NCBI RefSeq assembly: GCF_000718095.1
Contig: NZ_JOEI01000016.1
Coordinates: 1-64,000 of the forward strand
DNA length: 64,000 nucleotides
Source of the DNA: Streptomyces scopuliridis RB72
Lineage (GTDB): Bacteria; Actinomycetota; Actinomycetes; Streptomycetales; Streptomycetaceae
Direction: 5' to 3'
Part shown: positions 24,335-35,222 of the stretch, one piece after another
Numbering within the stretch: the first letter of the stretch is position 1
Layout of the letters: each line of letters begins with the position of its first letter
Program-made: the position numbers and the translations under genes
Notes under the pieces: model-generated
What the model was told of the DNA's origin: nothing
Databases searched by the model: none
Seen by the model: only the letters and a program-made list of their open reading frames with translations

Positions 24335-26677
24335 CTACTTCACGGGCTGAGGCTCCGGGTCCGGGTCCGGCGCGCTCTCCCGCTCCTCCGAGCCCTCCGG
24401 CCCCGCCGGCGTCCGTACCGAGTCGAGCAGCAGCTGCGCCACGTCCACGACCTGGAGGGACTCCTTCGCCCGGCCGGAGCCCGCGGCGGAGCCGCTATTG
24501 GACGCTTTCTTTCCGTTGACCGAGTCGGAGAGCATCACCAGACAGAACGGGCAGGCCGTCGACAGGATGTCCGGGTTCAGCGAAAGGGCCTCGTCCACCC
24601 GCTCGTCGTTGACGCGCTTGCCGATCCGCTCCTCCATCCACATCCGCGCGCCGCCCGCGCCACAGCAGAAGCCGCGCTCCTTGTGGCGGTGCATCTCCTC
24701 GTTCCGCAGACCGGGCACCTTCGCGATGATCTCGCGCGGCGGCGTGTAGATCTTGTTGTGCCGGCCCAGATAGCAGGGGTCGTGGTACGTGATCAGACCC
24801 TCGACCGGCGTGACAGGGACCAACTTGCCCTCGTCCACGAGGTGCTGGAGCAGTTGCGTGTGGTGGATGACCTCGTACTCGCCGCCGAGCTGCGGGTACT
24901 CGTTCGCGATCGTGTTGAAGCAGTGCGGGCAGGTCGCGACGATCTTCTTCGACGACTTCGGCTTCTTCGTCGTCTCATCGTCATCGTCCTCGCCGTATGC
25001 CATGTTCAGCATCGCGACGTTCTCCTGGCCGAGCTGCTGGAACAGCGGCTCATTGCCCAGGCGGCGGGCCGAGTCGCCCGTGCACTTCTCGTCGCCGCCC
25101 ATGATCGCGAACTTGACGCCGGCGATGTGCAGCAGCTCCGCGAAGGCCTTGGTGGTCTTCTTGGCCCGGTCCTCCAGCGCGCCCGCGCAGCCGACCCAGT
25201 ACAGGTAGTCGACCTCCGTCAGGTCCTCGATGTCCTTGCCGACGACCGGCACCTCGAAGTCGACTTCCTTCGTCCACTCCAGGCGCTGCTTCTTCGCCAG
25301 ACCCCAGGGGTTGCCCTTCTTCTCCAGGTTCTTGAGCATCGTCCCGGCCTCGCTGGGGAAGGCGCTCTCGATCATCACCTGGTAGCGGCGCATGTCGACG
25401 ATGTGGTCGACATGCTCGATGTCGACCGGGCACTGCTCCACACACGCACCGCAGGTGGTGCAGGACCACAGCACGTCCGGGTCGATGACGCCACCCGCGG
25501 CGAAGCCGCTGTCGGATACGGCCTCCAGCGTCCCGATCAGCGGGCGCTCGGCCTCCGCGAGGGCCGCGGCGGGCACCCCGGCCAGCTGCTCCTCGGTGCC
25601 CTTCTCCTCGCCCTCCATGGTCTTTCCGCCGCCGGCCAGCAGATACGGCGCCTTGGCGTGGGCGTGGTCGCGCAGCGACATGATCAGGAGCTTCGGGGAG
25701 AGCGGCTTGCCCGTGTTCCAGGCCGGGCACTGCGACTGGCAGCGGCCGCACTCCGTACACGTGGAGAAGTCGAGGATGCCCTTCCAGGAGAAGTGCTCGA
25801 TCTGGGAGACACCGAAGACCGTTTCCTCGCCCCCCTCTTCATCAAGCACCGCCTCGAAGTCGATCTCCTTGCCGCCGCTCGTCATCGGCTGAAGGGCGCC
25901 GAGGGCTGTCCCGCCGTCCGCCTCGCGCTTGAACCAGATGTTGGGGAAGGCGAGGAAGCGGTGCCAGGCGACACCCATGTCGGTCTTGAGCGCGACCGTG
26001 ATCATCCAGATGAAGGACGTCGCGAGCTTGATCAGCGCGACCAGGTAGACCAGGTTCTGGAGGGTGCTGAGGCTCAGCCCGTTGAACGCCGTGACCAGCG
26101 GGTACGAGACCAGATACGCCGCCTGGTACGAGTCGACGTGGTGCAGCGCGCCCTCAAGGCCGCGCAGGACCAGGATCGCCAGGCCGATGACGAGGATGAC
26201 GGCCTCGACGAAGTACGCCTGGCCGAAGTTCGAGCCCGTGAAGCGGGACTTGCGGCCGGCGCGGCTGGGGAGCGAGAGCTGCCGGATGACGATCAGGGTC
26301 AGGATGCCGAGCGTCGTCAGCAGGCCGATGAGTTCGACGAAGACCTCGTACGGCGTCCAGTCGCCGATCACCGGCAGCAGCCAGTCGGCCCGGAAGAGCT
26401 GCCCGAAGGCGTTCACCAGGGTCAGTACGAGCGAGAAGAAGCCGACCGCGACGAACCAGTGCGCGACGCCGACCACGCCCCAGCGGTTCATCCGGGTGTG
26501 GCCGAGGAACTCCTTGGCCACGGTCAGGGTGCGCTGGGCGGGCTCATCGGTCCGCGTGCCCGCGGGGACGGGCCGGCCGAGCCGTACGAAGCGGTAGATC
26601 TGCGCGATGGCTCGGCCGAACAGCGCCACACCGACGACGGCGAGTACCAGCGACACGATGATCGCGGCGAGTTGCAT
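24335..26677 (-). CDS. Membrane Fe-S oxidoreductase of EtfD / HdrD type
   Basis: The 780-residue protein starts with about six membrane helices forming a cytochrome-b-like quinone-facing domain. Two [4Fe-4S] ferredoxin motifs follow (CTECGRCQSQCP near residue 305 and CTTCGACVEQCP near 400), then two CCG domains (VGCAG with CPHCFN, and DPCYLGR with FCCGAGG and CPFC). This layout matches mycobacterial EtfD, which passes electrons from electron transfer flavoprotein to menaquinone during fatty-acid beta-oxidation. An ETF partner is not in the window, so the donor is inferred. The start is ATG 26677 with a GGAG-type ribosome site. A TetR-like palindrome lies about 120 bases upstream. Confidence 0.85.
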   Translation of the reverse strand: MQLAAIIVSLVLAVVGVALFGRAIAQIYRFVRLGRPVPAGTRTDEPAQRTLTVAKEFLGHTRMNRWGVVGVAHWFVAVGFFSLVLTLVNAFGQLFRADWLLPVIGDWTPYEVFVELIGLLTTLGILTLIVIRQLSLPSRAGRKSRFTGSNFGQAYFVEAVILVIGLAILVLRGLEGALHHVDSYQAAYLVSYPLVTAFNGLSLSTLQNLVYLVALIKLATSFIWMITVALKTDMGVAWHRFLAFPNIWFKREADGGTALGALQPMTSGGKEIDFEAVLDEEGGEETVFGVSQIEHFSWKGILDFSTCTECGRCQSQCPAWNTGKPLSPKLLIMSLRDHAHAKAPYLLAGGGKTMEGEEKGTEEQLAGVPAAALAEAERPLIGTLEAVSDSGFAAGGVIDPDVLWSCTTCGACVEQCPVDIEHVDHIVDMRRYQVMIESAFPSEAGTMLKNLEKKGNPWGLAKKQRLEWTKEVDFEVPVVGKDIEDLTEVDYLYWVGCAGALEDRAKKTTKAFAELLHIAGVKFAIMGGDEKCTGDSARRLGNEPLFQQLGQENVAMLNMAYGEDDDDETTKKPKSSKKIVATCPHCFNTIANEYPQLGGEYEVIHHTQLLQHLVDEGKLVPVTPVEGLITYHDPCYLGRHNKIYTPPREIIAKVPGLRNEEMHRHKERGFCCGAGGARMWMEERIGKRVNDERVDEALSLNPDILSTACPFCLVMLSDSVNGKKASNSGSAAGSGRAKESLQVVDVAQLLLDSVRTPAGPEGSEERESAPDPDPEPQPVK

Positions 26678-26798
26678 TGGGGGCTCCTCGGGCCTGCGAG
26701 GGTGGGAAATCGGCCCACTCTTCCACGGGCGTCTGCTTTACGGGGACGGGCTACTGGCTTCCTGCTGCTCACTACCGATCATTACCGCTCAATACTGC

Positions 26799-26812
26799 TT
26801 ACTAAGCGGTAA
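26799..26812. promoter_or_regulatory. TTAC-N6-GTAA palindrome upstream of the EtfD-like gene
   Basis: A short dyad TTAC-N6-GTAA lies 122 bases upstream of the start at 26677. Operators of TetR regulators of fatty-acid genes in actinobacteria often look like this. A regulatory role fits the gene but is not shown. Confidence 0.35.
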
Positions 26813-26916
26813 CTTAATCGGTTCGTGCTGAGGTTACCCACTTCTCCCGCCGCAATGTAGCGGCGGAGCCGGTGATCTGTGTCGCTCAGGGGAGCCTCAG
26901 GGGCCTCGGGAGGGCC

Positions 26917-27435
26917 TCAGAGGGACTTGCGGGCCCTCAGCGCGCGTCCGGGCGTGCGCGCGAGGATCGCCAGGTCCAGGCCGATCCAGTGGTGCTCCAC
27001 ATAGTGCTGGTCGAGCAGTGGTGTCTCGTCCCACGGCAGCCCCGAGTGGCGCCGTACCTGCGCGAGACCGGTCAGGCCGGGCCGTACGAGCTGCCGCCAC
27101 GGTGCCGCCCCCGCGGGGGAGCCGGGCTTCAGGGGCGCCGGCCCCACCAGGGACAGCTCGCCCCGTACGACATGGGGCAGCCGGGAGAGCAGGTCGAGCC
27201 GGAACAGACGGGTGCGCAGGGAACTCAACAGGAAGGGGTGGCCGTTGAGCCCTGTGCGGTAGTCGCGTACGAAAACGCCCCCGGCCGGCCGGGACAGCGC
27301 GAGGGTGAGGGCGGCTGCCGCGAGCAGGGGCGCGGTCAGTACGAGGAGGGCCGAGCCGAGGGTCAGATCCAGAAGGCGCTTGGGCTCCGGGGGGTGGGGC
27401 GGGCGCCAGGTCGTGGGGCGTCGCTTCAAGGTCAC
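26917..27435 (-). CDS. Short bacterial sugar transferase
   Basis: The 172-residue protein has one membrane helix near the N-terminus (LTLGSALLVLTAPLLAAAAL), a FVRDYRTGLNGHPF segment, SLVGPAPLKPG and the hallmark RPGLTGLAQV of the WcaJ/WbaP family. These monotopic enzymes move a sugar-phosphate to undecaprenyl phosphate, the first step of exopolysaccharide or glycan assembly. It is at the short end for the family, and part of the usual catalytic helix region is reduced, so activity is uncertain. It starts at a GTG. No other glycan genes are adjacent. Confidence 0.78.
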   Translation of the reverse strand: MTLKRRPTTWRPPHPPEPKRLLDLTLGSALLVLTAPLLAAAALTLALSRPAGGVFVRDYRTGLNGHPFLLSSLRTRLFRLDLLSRLPHVVRGELSLVGPAPLKPGSPAGAAPWRQLVRPGLTGLAQVRRHSGLPWDETPLLDQHYVEHHWIGLDLAILARTPGRALRARKSL

Positions 27436-27621
27436 ACCTGACCGTTCTGTTCACTATGTGTGCTCTGTTATGTTCGGCGGTGGTTTCGATCGTTTCGCTA
27501 ATTTTGGGTTCTTTTGCCACGGAACGATCGCATGGTGAGAGCGTGACGGCCGGTCAGGCGGGCCCCATAGGCGCGTCCAGAAGCACCCGGAAGCCCCCGG
27601 AGACCGGACCGGCGCACGATA

Positions 27622-27642
27622 GTTGAGTCCCCTCGACTCAGG
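27622..27642. promoter_or_regulatory. HAIR-like HspR operator 1
   Basis: GTTGAGT, seven bases, ACTCAGG: an imperfect copy of the HspR inverted repeat CTTGAGT-N7-ACTCAAG. It lies 70 bases upstream of the dnaK start, and HspR is encoded in the same operon. Confidence 0.7.
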
Positions 27643-27673
27643 TCCTTTGACTCCCTGGGATCCGTGATGCATC

Positions 27674-27694
27674 CTTGAGTCAGTTCCACTCAAG
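27674..27694. promoter_or_regulatory. HAIR HspR operator 2 (perfect)
   Basis: A perfect CTTGAGT-N7-ACTCAAG repeat lies just upstream of the dnaK ribosome site (GGAGGA). HspR is known to bind this element together with DnaK as co-repressor, giving feedback control of the operon. Confidence 0.9.
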
Positions 27695-27712
27695 TCAGCT
27701 GGAGGAATCGAA

Positions 27713-29571
<1,859 letters not shown>

Positions 29572-29575
<4 letters not shown>

Positions 29576-30234
29576 CGGAGGAGACCCCGGGCTTTGACGA
29601 GAAGCCCGACGTTCCCTCCGGCGCGACCCCCGAAGATGCCGCGTCGAAGGGCGCCGAGTCCGACTCCGTACCGGAGCCGGGCCCGGCGGCCCCGGGCGGG
29701 GACGTACAGCAAGTCGCTCTGACGGCGCAGCTGGACCAGGTCCGTACGGCGCTCAACGAGCGCACGGCAGACCTCCAGCGGCTCCAGGCCGAGTACCAGA
29801 ACTACCGCCGCAGGGTGGAGCGCGACCGGGTCACCGTCAAGGAGATCGCTGTCGCGAGTCTGCTGACCGAACTGCTGCCGGTCCTGGACGACATCGGCCG
29901 GGCGCGCGACCACGAGGAACTGGTCGGCGGGTTCAAGTCGGTGGCCGAGTCGCTGGAAGCGGTCACGGTGAAGCTGGGCCTCCAGCAGTTCGGTACGGAG
30001 GGCGAGCCCTTCGATCCGACGATTCATGAGGCCCTGATGCACTCGTATGCGCCGGATGTCACGGAAACGACGTGCGTCGCGATCCTTCAGCCTGGGTACC
30101 GGTTCGGCGAGCGGACGATCAGGCCCGCCCGGGTCGCGGTGGCCGAGCCCCAGCCGGGGGCCCAGCCCAAGGCCGCGGACGAGCCGGCCGAGTCCGCCAA
30201 CGACAAGGAGAGCGGTGGCCCGGACGAGGGCTGA
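29572..30234 (+). CDS. grpE: Nucleotide exchange factor GrpE
   Basis: The 220-residue protein has a disordered acidic N-terminus, the long dimerisation helix ([20 protein letters not shown] pattern) leading into [13 protein letters not shown], then the beta domain with [10 protein letters not shown] and the conserved [18 protein letters not shown] end. GrpE releases ADP from DnaK. The start overlaps the dnaK stop (GTGACGG) and dnaJ follows after 42 bases, so this is the second gene of the operon. The Pro/Ala/Lys tail is not conserved in the family. Confidence 0.96.
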
Positions 30235-30276
30235 CGCGACGGCAGGCAGTGAAGGCGGAGAGGAGGGACGTCGGGA

Positions 30277-31464
30277 ATGAGCACGAAGGACTTCGTGGAG
30301 AAGGACTACTACAAGGTTCTCGGCGTCCCCAAGGACGCCACCGAGGCCGAGATCAAGAAGGCGTACCGGAAGCTCGCCCGCGAGTTCCACCCGGACGCCA
30401 ACAAGGGCGACCTCAAGGCCGAGGAGCGCTTCAAGGAGATCTCCGAGGCGAATGACGTCCTCGGCGACCCCAAGCGGCGCAAGGAGTACGACGAGGCCCG
30501 CGCCCTCTTCGGCAACGGCGGGTTCCGGCCCGGTCCCGGTGCCGGGGGCAACGGCTCGTTCAACTTCGACCTGGGGGACCTCTTCGGCGGCGGCCCCGGG
30601 GGCACCCAGGGCGGACCCGGCGCCGGCGGCTTCGGCGGCGGGCTCGGGGACGTCTTCGGCGGGCTCTTCAACCGGGGCGGCGCCGGGACCCGTACGCAGC
30701 CGCGCCGCGGCCAGGACATCGAGTCCGAGGTGACGCTCAGCTTCACCGAGGCGGTCGACGGGGCCACGGTCCCGCTGCGGATGTCCAGCCAGGCGCCCTG
30801 CAAGGCGTGTTCGGGCACCGGCGACAAGAACGGCACACCGCGGGTCTGCCCGACCTGCGTGGGCACGGGACAGGTCTCGCGCGGCACCGGCGGCGGCTTC
30901 TCGCTGACCGACCCCTGTGTGGACTGCAAGGGCCGTGGGCTGATCGCCCAGGACCCGTGCGAGGTCTGCAAGGGCAGCGGGCGCGCCAGGTCCTCCCGGA
31001 CCATGCAGGTCCGTATCCCGGCGGGCGTCAGCGACGGGCAGCGGATCAGGCTGCGCGGCAAGGGCGCTCCCGGCGAGCGCGGCGGCCCCGGCGGCGACCT
31101 GTATGTCGTCGTCCATGTCGACGCCCATCCGGTCTTCGGCCGCAAGGGCGACAACCTCACGGTCACCGTGCCCGTCACGTTCACGGAGGCGGCGCTCGGC
31201 GGCGAGGTGAAGGTCCCGACCCTGGGCGGTCCCGCGGTCACGCTCAAGCTTCCGGCGGGGACACCCAACGGCCGTACGATGCGTGCCCGCGGCAAGGGCG
31301 CGGTACGCAAGGACGGCACCCGTGGCGACCTGCTGGTCACCGTCGAGGTCGTCGTCCCCAAGGACCTCGACGCGCCCGCGCGGGACGCGCTGGAGGCCTA
31401 CCGGAAGGCGACCGCGGCCGAGGACCCGCGGGCGGAGCTGTTCCAGGCGGCGAAGGGAGCATGA
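30277..31464 (+). CDS. dnaJ: Co-chaperone DnaJ
   Basis: The 395-residue protein has the J domain with HPD (REFHPDANKG, about residue 35), a Gly/Phe-rich linker (GNGSFNFDLGDLFGGG), four zinc-binding CxxCxGxG motifs (CKACSGTG, CPTCVGTG, CVDCKGRG, CEVCKGSG) and the two C-terminal peptide-binding barrels. It delivers clients to DnaK and stimulates its ATPase. It is a type I DnaJ of normal length, located between grpE and hspR. The hspR start lies only four bases after its stop. Confidence 0.97.
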   Translation: MSTKDFVEKDYYKVLGVPKDATEAEIKKAYRKLAREFHPDANKGDLKAEERFKEISEANDVLGDPKRRKEYDEARALFGNGGFRPGPGAGGNGSFNFDLGDLFGGGPGGTQGGPGAGGFGGGLGDVFGGLFNRGGAGTRTQPRRGQDIESEVTLSFTEAVDGATVPLRMSSQAPCKACSGTGDKNGTPRVCPTCVGTGQVSRGTGGGFSLTDPCVDCKGRGLIAQDPCEVCKGSGRARSSRTMQVRIPAGVSDGQRIRLRGKGAPGERGGPGGDLYVVVHVDAHPVFGRKGDNLTVTVPVTFTEAALGGEVKVPTLGGPAVTLKLPAGTPNGRTMRARGKGAVRKDGTRGDLLVTVEVVVPKDLDAPARDALEAYRKATAAEDPRAELFQAAKGA

Positions 31465-31468
31465 CCTC

Positions 31469-31933
31469 ATGGACGGGCGGCGGCGGCAGTCTTCATCGTT
31501 CACCAGGGCGTATCAGCTGACCGAGGAAACGCCGGTGTACGTCATCTCGGTGGCGGCACAGCTCTCCGGGCTGCACCCGCAGACGCTCAGGCAGTACGAC
31601 CGCCTCGGTCTGGTCTCCCCGGACCGCACGGCGGGCAGGGGACGCCGCTATTCGGCCCGTGACATCGAGCTGCTCCGCCAGGTCCAGCAGCTGTCGCAGG
31701 ACGAGGGCATCAATCTGGCCGGCATCAAGCGGATCATCGAGCTGGAGAACCAGGTCGCCGCGCTCCAGGCACGGGTCGCCGAGCTGTCGGCGGCGGTGGA
31801 CGGCGCGGCGACGGCGATGCGTCAGCGCGAGGCGCAGGTGCACGCCTCGTACCGCAGGGATCTGGTGCCGTACCAGGATGTGCAGCAGGCGAGCGCGCTG
31901 GTGGTGTGGCGGCCCAAGCGGCCGACGGACTGA
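31469..31933 (+). CDS. hspR: Heat-shock repressor HspR (MerR family)
   Basis: The 154-residue protein contains the MerR helix-turn-helix (VISVAAQLSGLHPQTLRQYD, then LVSPDRTAGRGRRYSARDI) and a coiled-coil dimerisation segment (ENQVAALQARVAELSAAV). In streptomycetes HspR represses the dnaK operon and clpB by binding HAIR elements with DnaK as co-repressor. Matching elements lie before dnaK (27622, 27674) and clpB (40770). ATG 31469 is chosen over the longer open frame because that extension overlaps dnaJ and is not MerR-like. A terminator follows. Confidence 0.95.
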   Translation: MDGRRRQSSSFTRAYQLTEETPVYVISVAAQLSGLHPQTLRQYDRLGLVSPDRTAGRGRRYSARDIELLRQVQQLSQDEGINLAGIKRIIELENQVAALQARVAELSAAVDGAATAMRQREAQVHASYRRDLVPYQDVQQASALVVWRPKRPTD

Positions 31934-31980
31934 GCCCTATGTGGTGAGCCACGTGGGCTGAGGTGCACGTGTGCGCGCAG

Positions 31981-32009
31981 ACGCCCGGTCGGGATTCCTG
32001 GCCGGGCGT
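31981..32009 (+). terminator. Terminator of the dnaK operon
   Basis: ACGCCCGG and CCGGGCGT arms enclose a short loop and are followed by TTGGTGTTG, 48 bases after the hspR stop. Confidence 0.8.
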
Positions 32010-32055
32010 TTGGTGTTGCTGCTCAGGGCGGTGGACTCTCGGCGTCGCTGGGAGA

Positions 32056-32193
32056 TCAGGGAGCAGGGAACTCGGCGTCCTTGACCCGGGAGACGAAGGC
32101 GTCCCAGCCGTCCGTTGACAAGGACAGCGTCGGGCCCTGGGGGCACTTGGAGTCACGGACCGGGACTACGCCGTGGGGCAAGTGCCCCAGGTA
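32056..32193 (-). pseudogene. DUF397 domain remnant
   Basis: The last 45 codons on the minus strand read HGVVPVRDSKCPQGPTLSLS, then TDGWDAFVSRVKDAEF. This is the C-terminal half of a DUF397 protein, the small partner of Xre-type regulators common in streptomycetes. The usual SSYSG and CVEV start is missing; upstream sequence in the same open frame is unrelated. No Xre partner is nearby. It is a truncated copy. Confidence 0.65.
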
Positions 32194-32760
32194 CGCCGAG
32201 GGTTCGGACAGCCCGTCCCTCTCACGGTTGCGATCGGCTGTCCGAGAGGACAACGAACGGCGCAGCCGGTTCCGCACCCTGGGGCGGCCGCTGTGAACGC
32301 GTTTCGTGCCGCGTGGGAATACCTGTGCCGGGTCAGACGGCGAAGGGCTTTGCGGCGTCGTCGGCGGGCTGTGATGTTTGAGCTGGCGGCGTTGCTGAAT
32401 CAACTTGCCGCCATCTAAAACAGGTTGATCCAGGACGAACTTCAGAAACTCGATGAACCGGCGTTCTTTGAACCAGTCTTCGGGTGCTGGCCGGCGGTCG
32501 GCGGGGGCGGTGTGCTCCTGCATAGTTCCGCAGTGCACATCGGTGCAGCTGCATTTCTCTTGATCCGCGAGAGCCTGAACGGCAACCTGGAGGAAGTGAC
32601 GACGACTGCCGCGGATTTTTCAATAGTCGGGTGCAGTCTTCGATCCAGAATATGGATTCGCTCAAGCGGCAGCTTCAGTTCAGTGATCAACGGCTCGCAA
32701 CTGATCTCCATCTGGAAACACCAAGTCCTCTACAATCAACCCACTCAAAGGTGATAACTC
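32194..32760. other. Gap with a 46-bp conserved element
   Basis: About 570 bases without a clear intact gene. A minus-strand frame opens with MQEHTAPADRRPAPEDWFKE just left of the conserved element at 32524-32569, but it runs unbroken into the DUF397 remnant and is probably a fusion of fragments. A TACAAT box lies about 30 bases upstream of the peptide gene at 32761. Confidence 0.4.
32524..32569. promoter_or_regulatory. 46-bp element shared with the LuxR promoter at 38183
   Basis: Matches 38183-38228 at 38 of 46 positions. The core TTCCGCAGTGCACATC and the end CTTGATCCGCG are identical. The site contains a GTGCAC palindrome and a second GTGCAG. Both copies lie just upstream of minus-strand frames and contain sequence suited to a regulator site. 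It could be a binding site of the LuxR-type protein encoded at 37193 or a duplicated promoter. Confidence 0.5.
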
Positions 32761-33108
32761 ATGTCCGAATCCAAGGCGGCCAAGGCCAGGCCTCTGGCGA
32801 TCAAGGCGGGTACCATCGCCTCGCTCTCCGCAGCGATACTTCTCGGCGCAGCGTCGCTGGCCAGTGCCGACGGTTCAAGCGCGAAGCTCAACAACTGCTG
32901 GTCCACGTGGGGCAGCACAGGCTCTTCCGCACACTGTGTCAACACCTCGCAGACCGGCAGCTACCAGAATGAGGCATACTGCGGCGGTGTCGATACCAAC
33001 AAAGCCTCCGGCTGGAGACAAATAACCAAGGGTTCGACAATCGACCCTTGGGGAAAGCTCGAATGTACCTTCTCTATTCGGTACTCGGATATCTGGTTCA
33101 AGGGTTAA
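32761..33108 (+). CDS. Small secreted four-cysteine peptide
   Basis: The 115-residue protein has a long signal peptide ending near SLASA (about residue 36) and a mature part of about 80 residues with four Cys (NNCW, AHCV, AYCG, LECT) and many Trp, Ser and Asn. Two disulfides are likely. It ends SDIWFKG. The mature composition recalls lactococcin-972-like bacteriocins and other small actinobacterial secreted proteins, but I cannot assign it. The ribosome site AAAGGTGA is well placed. A 12-bp stem terminator follows, then an ABC transporter operon, suggesting a peptide with a dedicated exporter or self-protection system. Confidence 0.7.
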   Translation: MSESKAAKARPLAIKAGTIASLSAAILLGAASLASADGSSAKLNNCWSTWGSTGSSAHCVNTSQTGSYQNEAYCGGVDTNKASGWRQITKGSTIDPWGKLECTFSIRYSDIWFKG

Positions 33109-33116
33109 TTCATGGC

Positions 33117-33144
33117 ATGTGCCCCTGAGGTGTCAGGGGCACAT
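33117..33144 (+). terminator. Strong hairpin between peptide gene and ABC genes
   Basis: ATGTGCCCCTGA and its perfect complement form a 12-bp stem with a four-base loop, followed by TGCCTTTTCTT. Placed inside the cluster it would let the peptide gene be expressed above the transporter genes. Confidence 0.85.
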
Positions 33145-33174
33145 TGCCTTTTCTTATTCGGCAGAAAGTGAGCG

Positions 33175-33930
33175 ATGGAGCCGCTTGTTCAAGTGACGGG
33201 TCTGGTTCAGGGGTACGGGAACCGGCAGGTCATACGTGGGATGGATCTGGCACTGGGTGTTGGGGTCTTCGGGCTGCTCGGCCCCAATGGCGCGGGGAAA
33301 ACAACCCTGTTTCGCACGCTGGCCACTGTGACGCCTCCGCACGGCGGAAGCCTCACGATCTGCGGAGAAGAGGTGCTCTCCGAGGCGTCCGCCCGACGTG
33401 CTCGCAGGAATATCGGCTTCCTCCCCCAGGACTTCGCGTACTTCCCGTCCTACTCGGTCTACGATTTCGTCCGCTACTGCGCCTGGCTGCGTGATGTGCC
33501 CGAACGCGAGGCGGATCGGGCGACCCGGCTGGCGCTGGAGAAGGTGGACCTGGCCGACCGGGCCAAGGCCAGAATGAAGTCGCTGTCCGGCGGGATGGTC
33601 CGCCGGGCCGGTATTGCCTCCGCGATCGTCGGCGCTCCCAGGCTGCTTCTGCTTGATGAGCCCACCGTGGGGCTCGACCCGGCCCAGCGACTCGAATTCC
33701 GTTCACTCATACGGTCTTTGCGGGATGTAGCCGTTGTGCTGAGTACCCATCTCGTCGAGGATGTCGCCGCGCTGTGCGACGACGTGGCGGTGTTGACAGG
33801 CGGCAGCTTTGTCTTCCGTGGCACGCCCGCCGATCTCGCTGGACGGGCGACCGCGGACAGCGTTGGTGACAGCCCCCTCGAACAGGGCTATATGGCGGTG
33901 CTCGGTCAGGACCAGCGGGCGGCCGTCTGA
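33175..33930 (+). CDS. ABC transporter ATP-binding protein
   Basis: The 251-residue ATPase has Walker A (GPNGAGKTT), a Q-loop (FLPQDF), the signature (KSLSGGMVRR), Walker B with the catalytic Glu (LLLDEPTVGL) and the H-loop (STHLVED). It resembles the exporter-type ATPases of the CcmA/DrrA group. It overlaps the next gene by one base (TGATG), and the two membrane proteins that follow are its probable partners. Export of, or immunity to, the secreted peptide upstream is the likeliest role by position. Confidence 0.92.
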   Translation: MEPLVQVTGLVQGYGNRQVIRGMDLALGVGVFGLLGPNGAGKTTLFRTLATVTPPHGGSLTICGEEVLSEASARRARRNIGFLPQDFAYFPSYSVYDFVRYCAWLRDVPEREADRATRLALEKVDLADRAKARMKSLSGGMVRRAGIASAIVGAPRLLLLDEPTVGLDPAQRLEFRSLIRSLRDVAVVLSTHLVEDVAALCDDVAVLTGGSFVFRGTPADLAGRATADSVGDSPLEQGYMAVLGQDQRAAV

Positions 33931-35222
33931 TGTGGTGGATCTACCGCACCGAAGTACGTCGCTCGGCCTTGCGATGGGCTCTGCCCGCGTTTGTCGCCGT
34001 TGATCTGCTCGTCTTGTTCGGTCGCAGTCGTCATTGGATCGGTGTCTGGCCCGAGGCAAGCGCCGCCGCCCAGATTCCGGCCTTCTACCTGGGACCGGCT
34101 CTTGCGGGTGCGGCGGCCTGGTCAGCCGCGTCGCGTCGGCGTAGCGGCGTCGTGGAACAACTGGCCGCTGCGGCGAAGTCGTCGTGGCGGGTCGAACTCG
34201 CCCAGTTGTCGGCGACGCTCACCTACGGTGTGCTCGCCTACACGCTCGGGGCGCTGACCGCAGCAGGCGTAACCGTTCCAGAAGCCGGGCCGGAATTCTG
34301 GTGGCCTGGCTACATCCTGCTGGGGCTGGCGCTGATCACCATTTGTACTGGTGTCGGCCATCTCCTGGGGCGCACCACCAAGTCGTTGTTCGCTGTACCG
34401 GTGATCTGTGCCCTCGGGTGCCTGGTGTTCCTCGGGGTCTTCGGGTTCGCGCCGGGCACAGGATCATCCGGCATCGGGCTCGCCGTATTGTCCGGCTATC
34501 CATACACCACGGTCTCCGCGCTGCCCCTGACGGCGCGGCTCCTGCTCGGCATCGGTCTTATCGCGCTCGCGGCGGGTGTCGGTTCACACTTGCGCTCGGC
34601 ATCCGGTCGTCCCGGATGGCCGGGGCTACCGCTGGCCGGGCTTTCCGGGGTGGGGCTCGTGGCCATCGCCGTTGTTCTGTTCGTCACGGCCGGCCCCCTG
34701 CTGGCACAGCGCGAGGTGCCCGCCGACCCGCTCTGCACCCACAGCAAGCCGCAGATCTGCGTCTGGCCGGAAAGCCAAAAGTTCGTACCCGAGTTTGAGG
34801 CGATGTCAGCACGGATCGCCGCACTGCCGCCGGGGTTGATCAAGTCCCCTGACGTGTTCTACGAGGACGGAGTGCGGGGCGGTCCACTCGACATGGGCCG
34901 CGGTTTCTATATCTTCGAGGGCCAGACTTGGGACGCCGCCACTTCCATGGCGATCCGCCTCAACGAAGCATCATCTCCGCCCTACTGCGATCCGGTCGAC
35001 GAAGCGGCCAACGATCACCGGCTGAAGGCTCAGTTGGAACTGATCTCGTGGCTTACCGTCCGGATCGCTGGCAACGGACAACCCGCAGCCATCCACGGAG
35101 GCCCCCCCGGCGTCGACCAGAAAGCCATCCGTGTGCTGGTCACCCGACCCGAGGCCGAGCAGGTGGCGTGGGCAACCGCCCGGTACAAGGTAGTCAGGGA
35201 GACGCCCTGTGCCTCAGAGTGA
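33930..35222 (+). CDS. Membrane protein with extracytoplasmic domain (ABC partner)
   Basis: The 430-residue protein has about six or seven membrane helices in the first 260 residues. A C-terminal soluble domain of about 165 residues follows, starting CTHSKPQICVWPE and containing further Cys (PPYCDP, ETPCASE). The CVWPE motif is typical of a family that pairs with single ABC ATPases in streptomycetes (DUF7224-like, from memory). It starts at the stop of the ATPase gene and its own 3' end overlaps the next gene. It probably forms the permease with the following protein. Confidence 0.72.
   Translation: MWWIYRTEVRRSALRWALPAFVAVDLLVLFGRSRHWIGVWPEASAAAQIPAFYLGPALAGAAAWSAASRRRSGVVEQLAAAAKSSWRVELAQLSATLTYGVLAYTLGALTAAGVTVPEAGPEFWWPGYILLGLALITICTGVGHLLGRTTKSLFAVPVICALGCLVFLGVFGFAPGTGSSGIGLAVLSGYPYTTVSALPLTARLLLGIGLIALAAGVGSHLRSASGRPGWPGLPLAGLSGVGLVAIAVVLFVTAGPLLAQREVPADPLCTHSKPQICVWPESQKFVPEFEAMSARIAALPPGLIKSPDVFYEDGVRGGPLDMGRGFYIFEGQTWDAATSMAIRLNEASSPPYCDPVDEAANDHRLKAQLELISWLTVRIAGNGQPAAIHGGPPGVDQKAIRVLVTRPEAEQVAWATARYKVVRETPCASE

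Noticed and set aside
24683..26812. Plus-strand frame of 709 codons opposite the Fe-S oxidoreductase
   Set aside because: Shadow of a gene with two ferredoxin and two CCG motifs on the minus strand.
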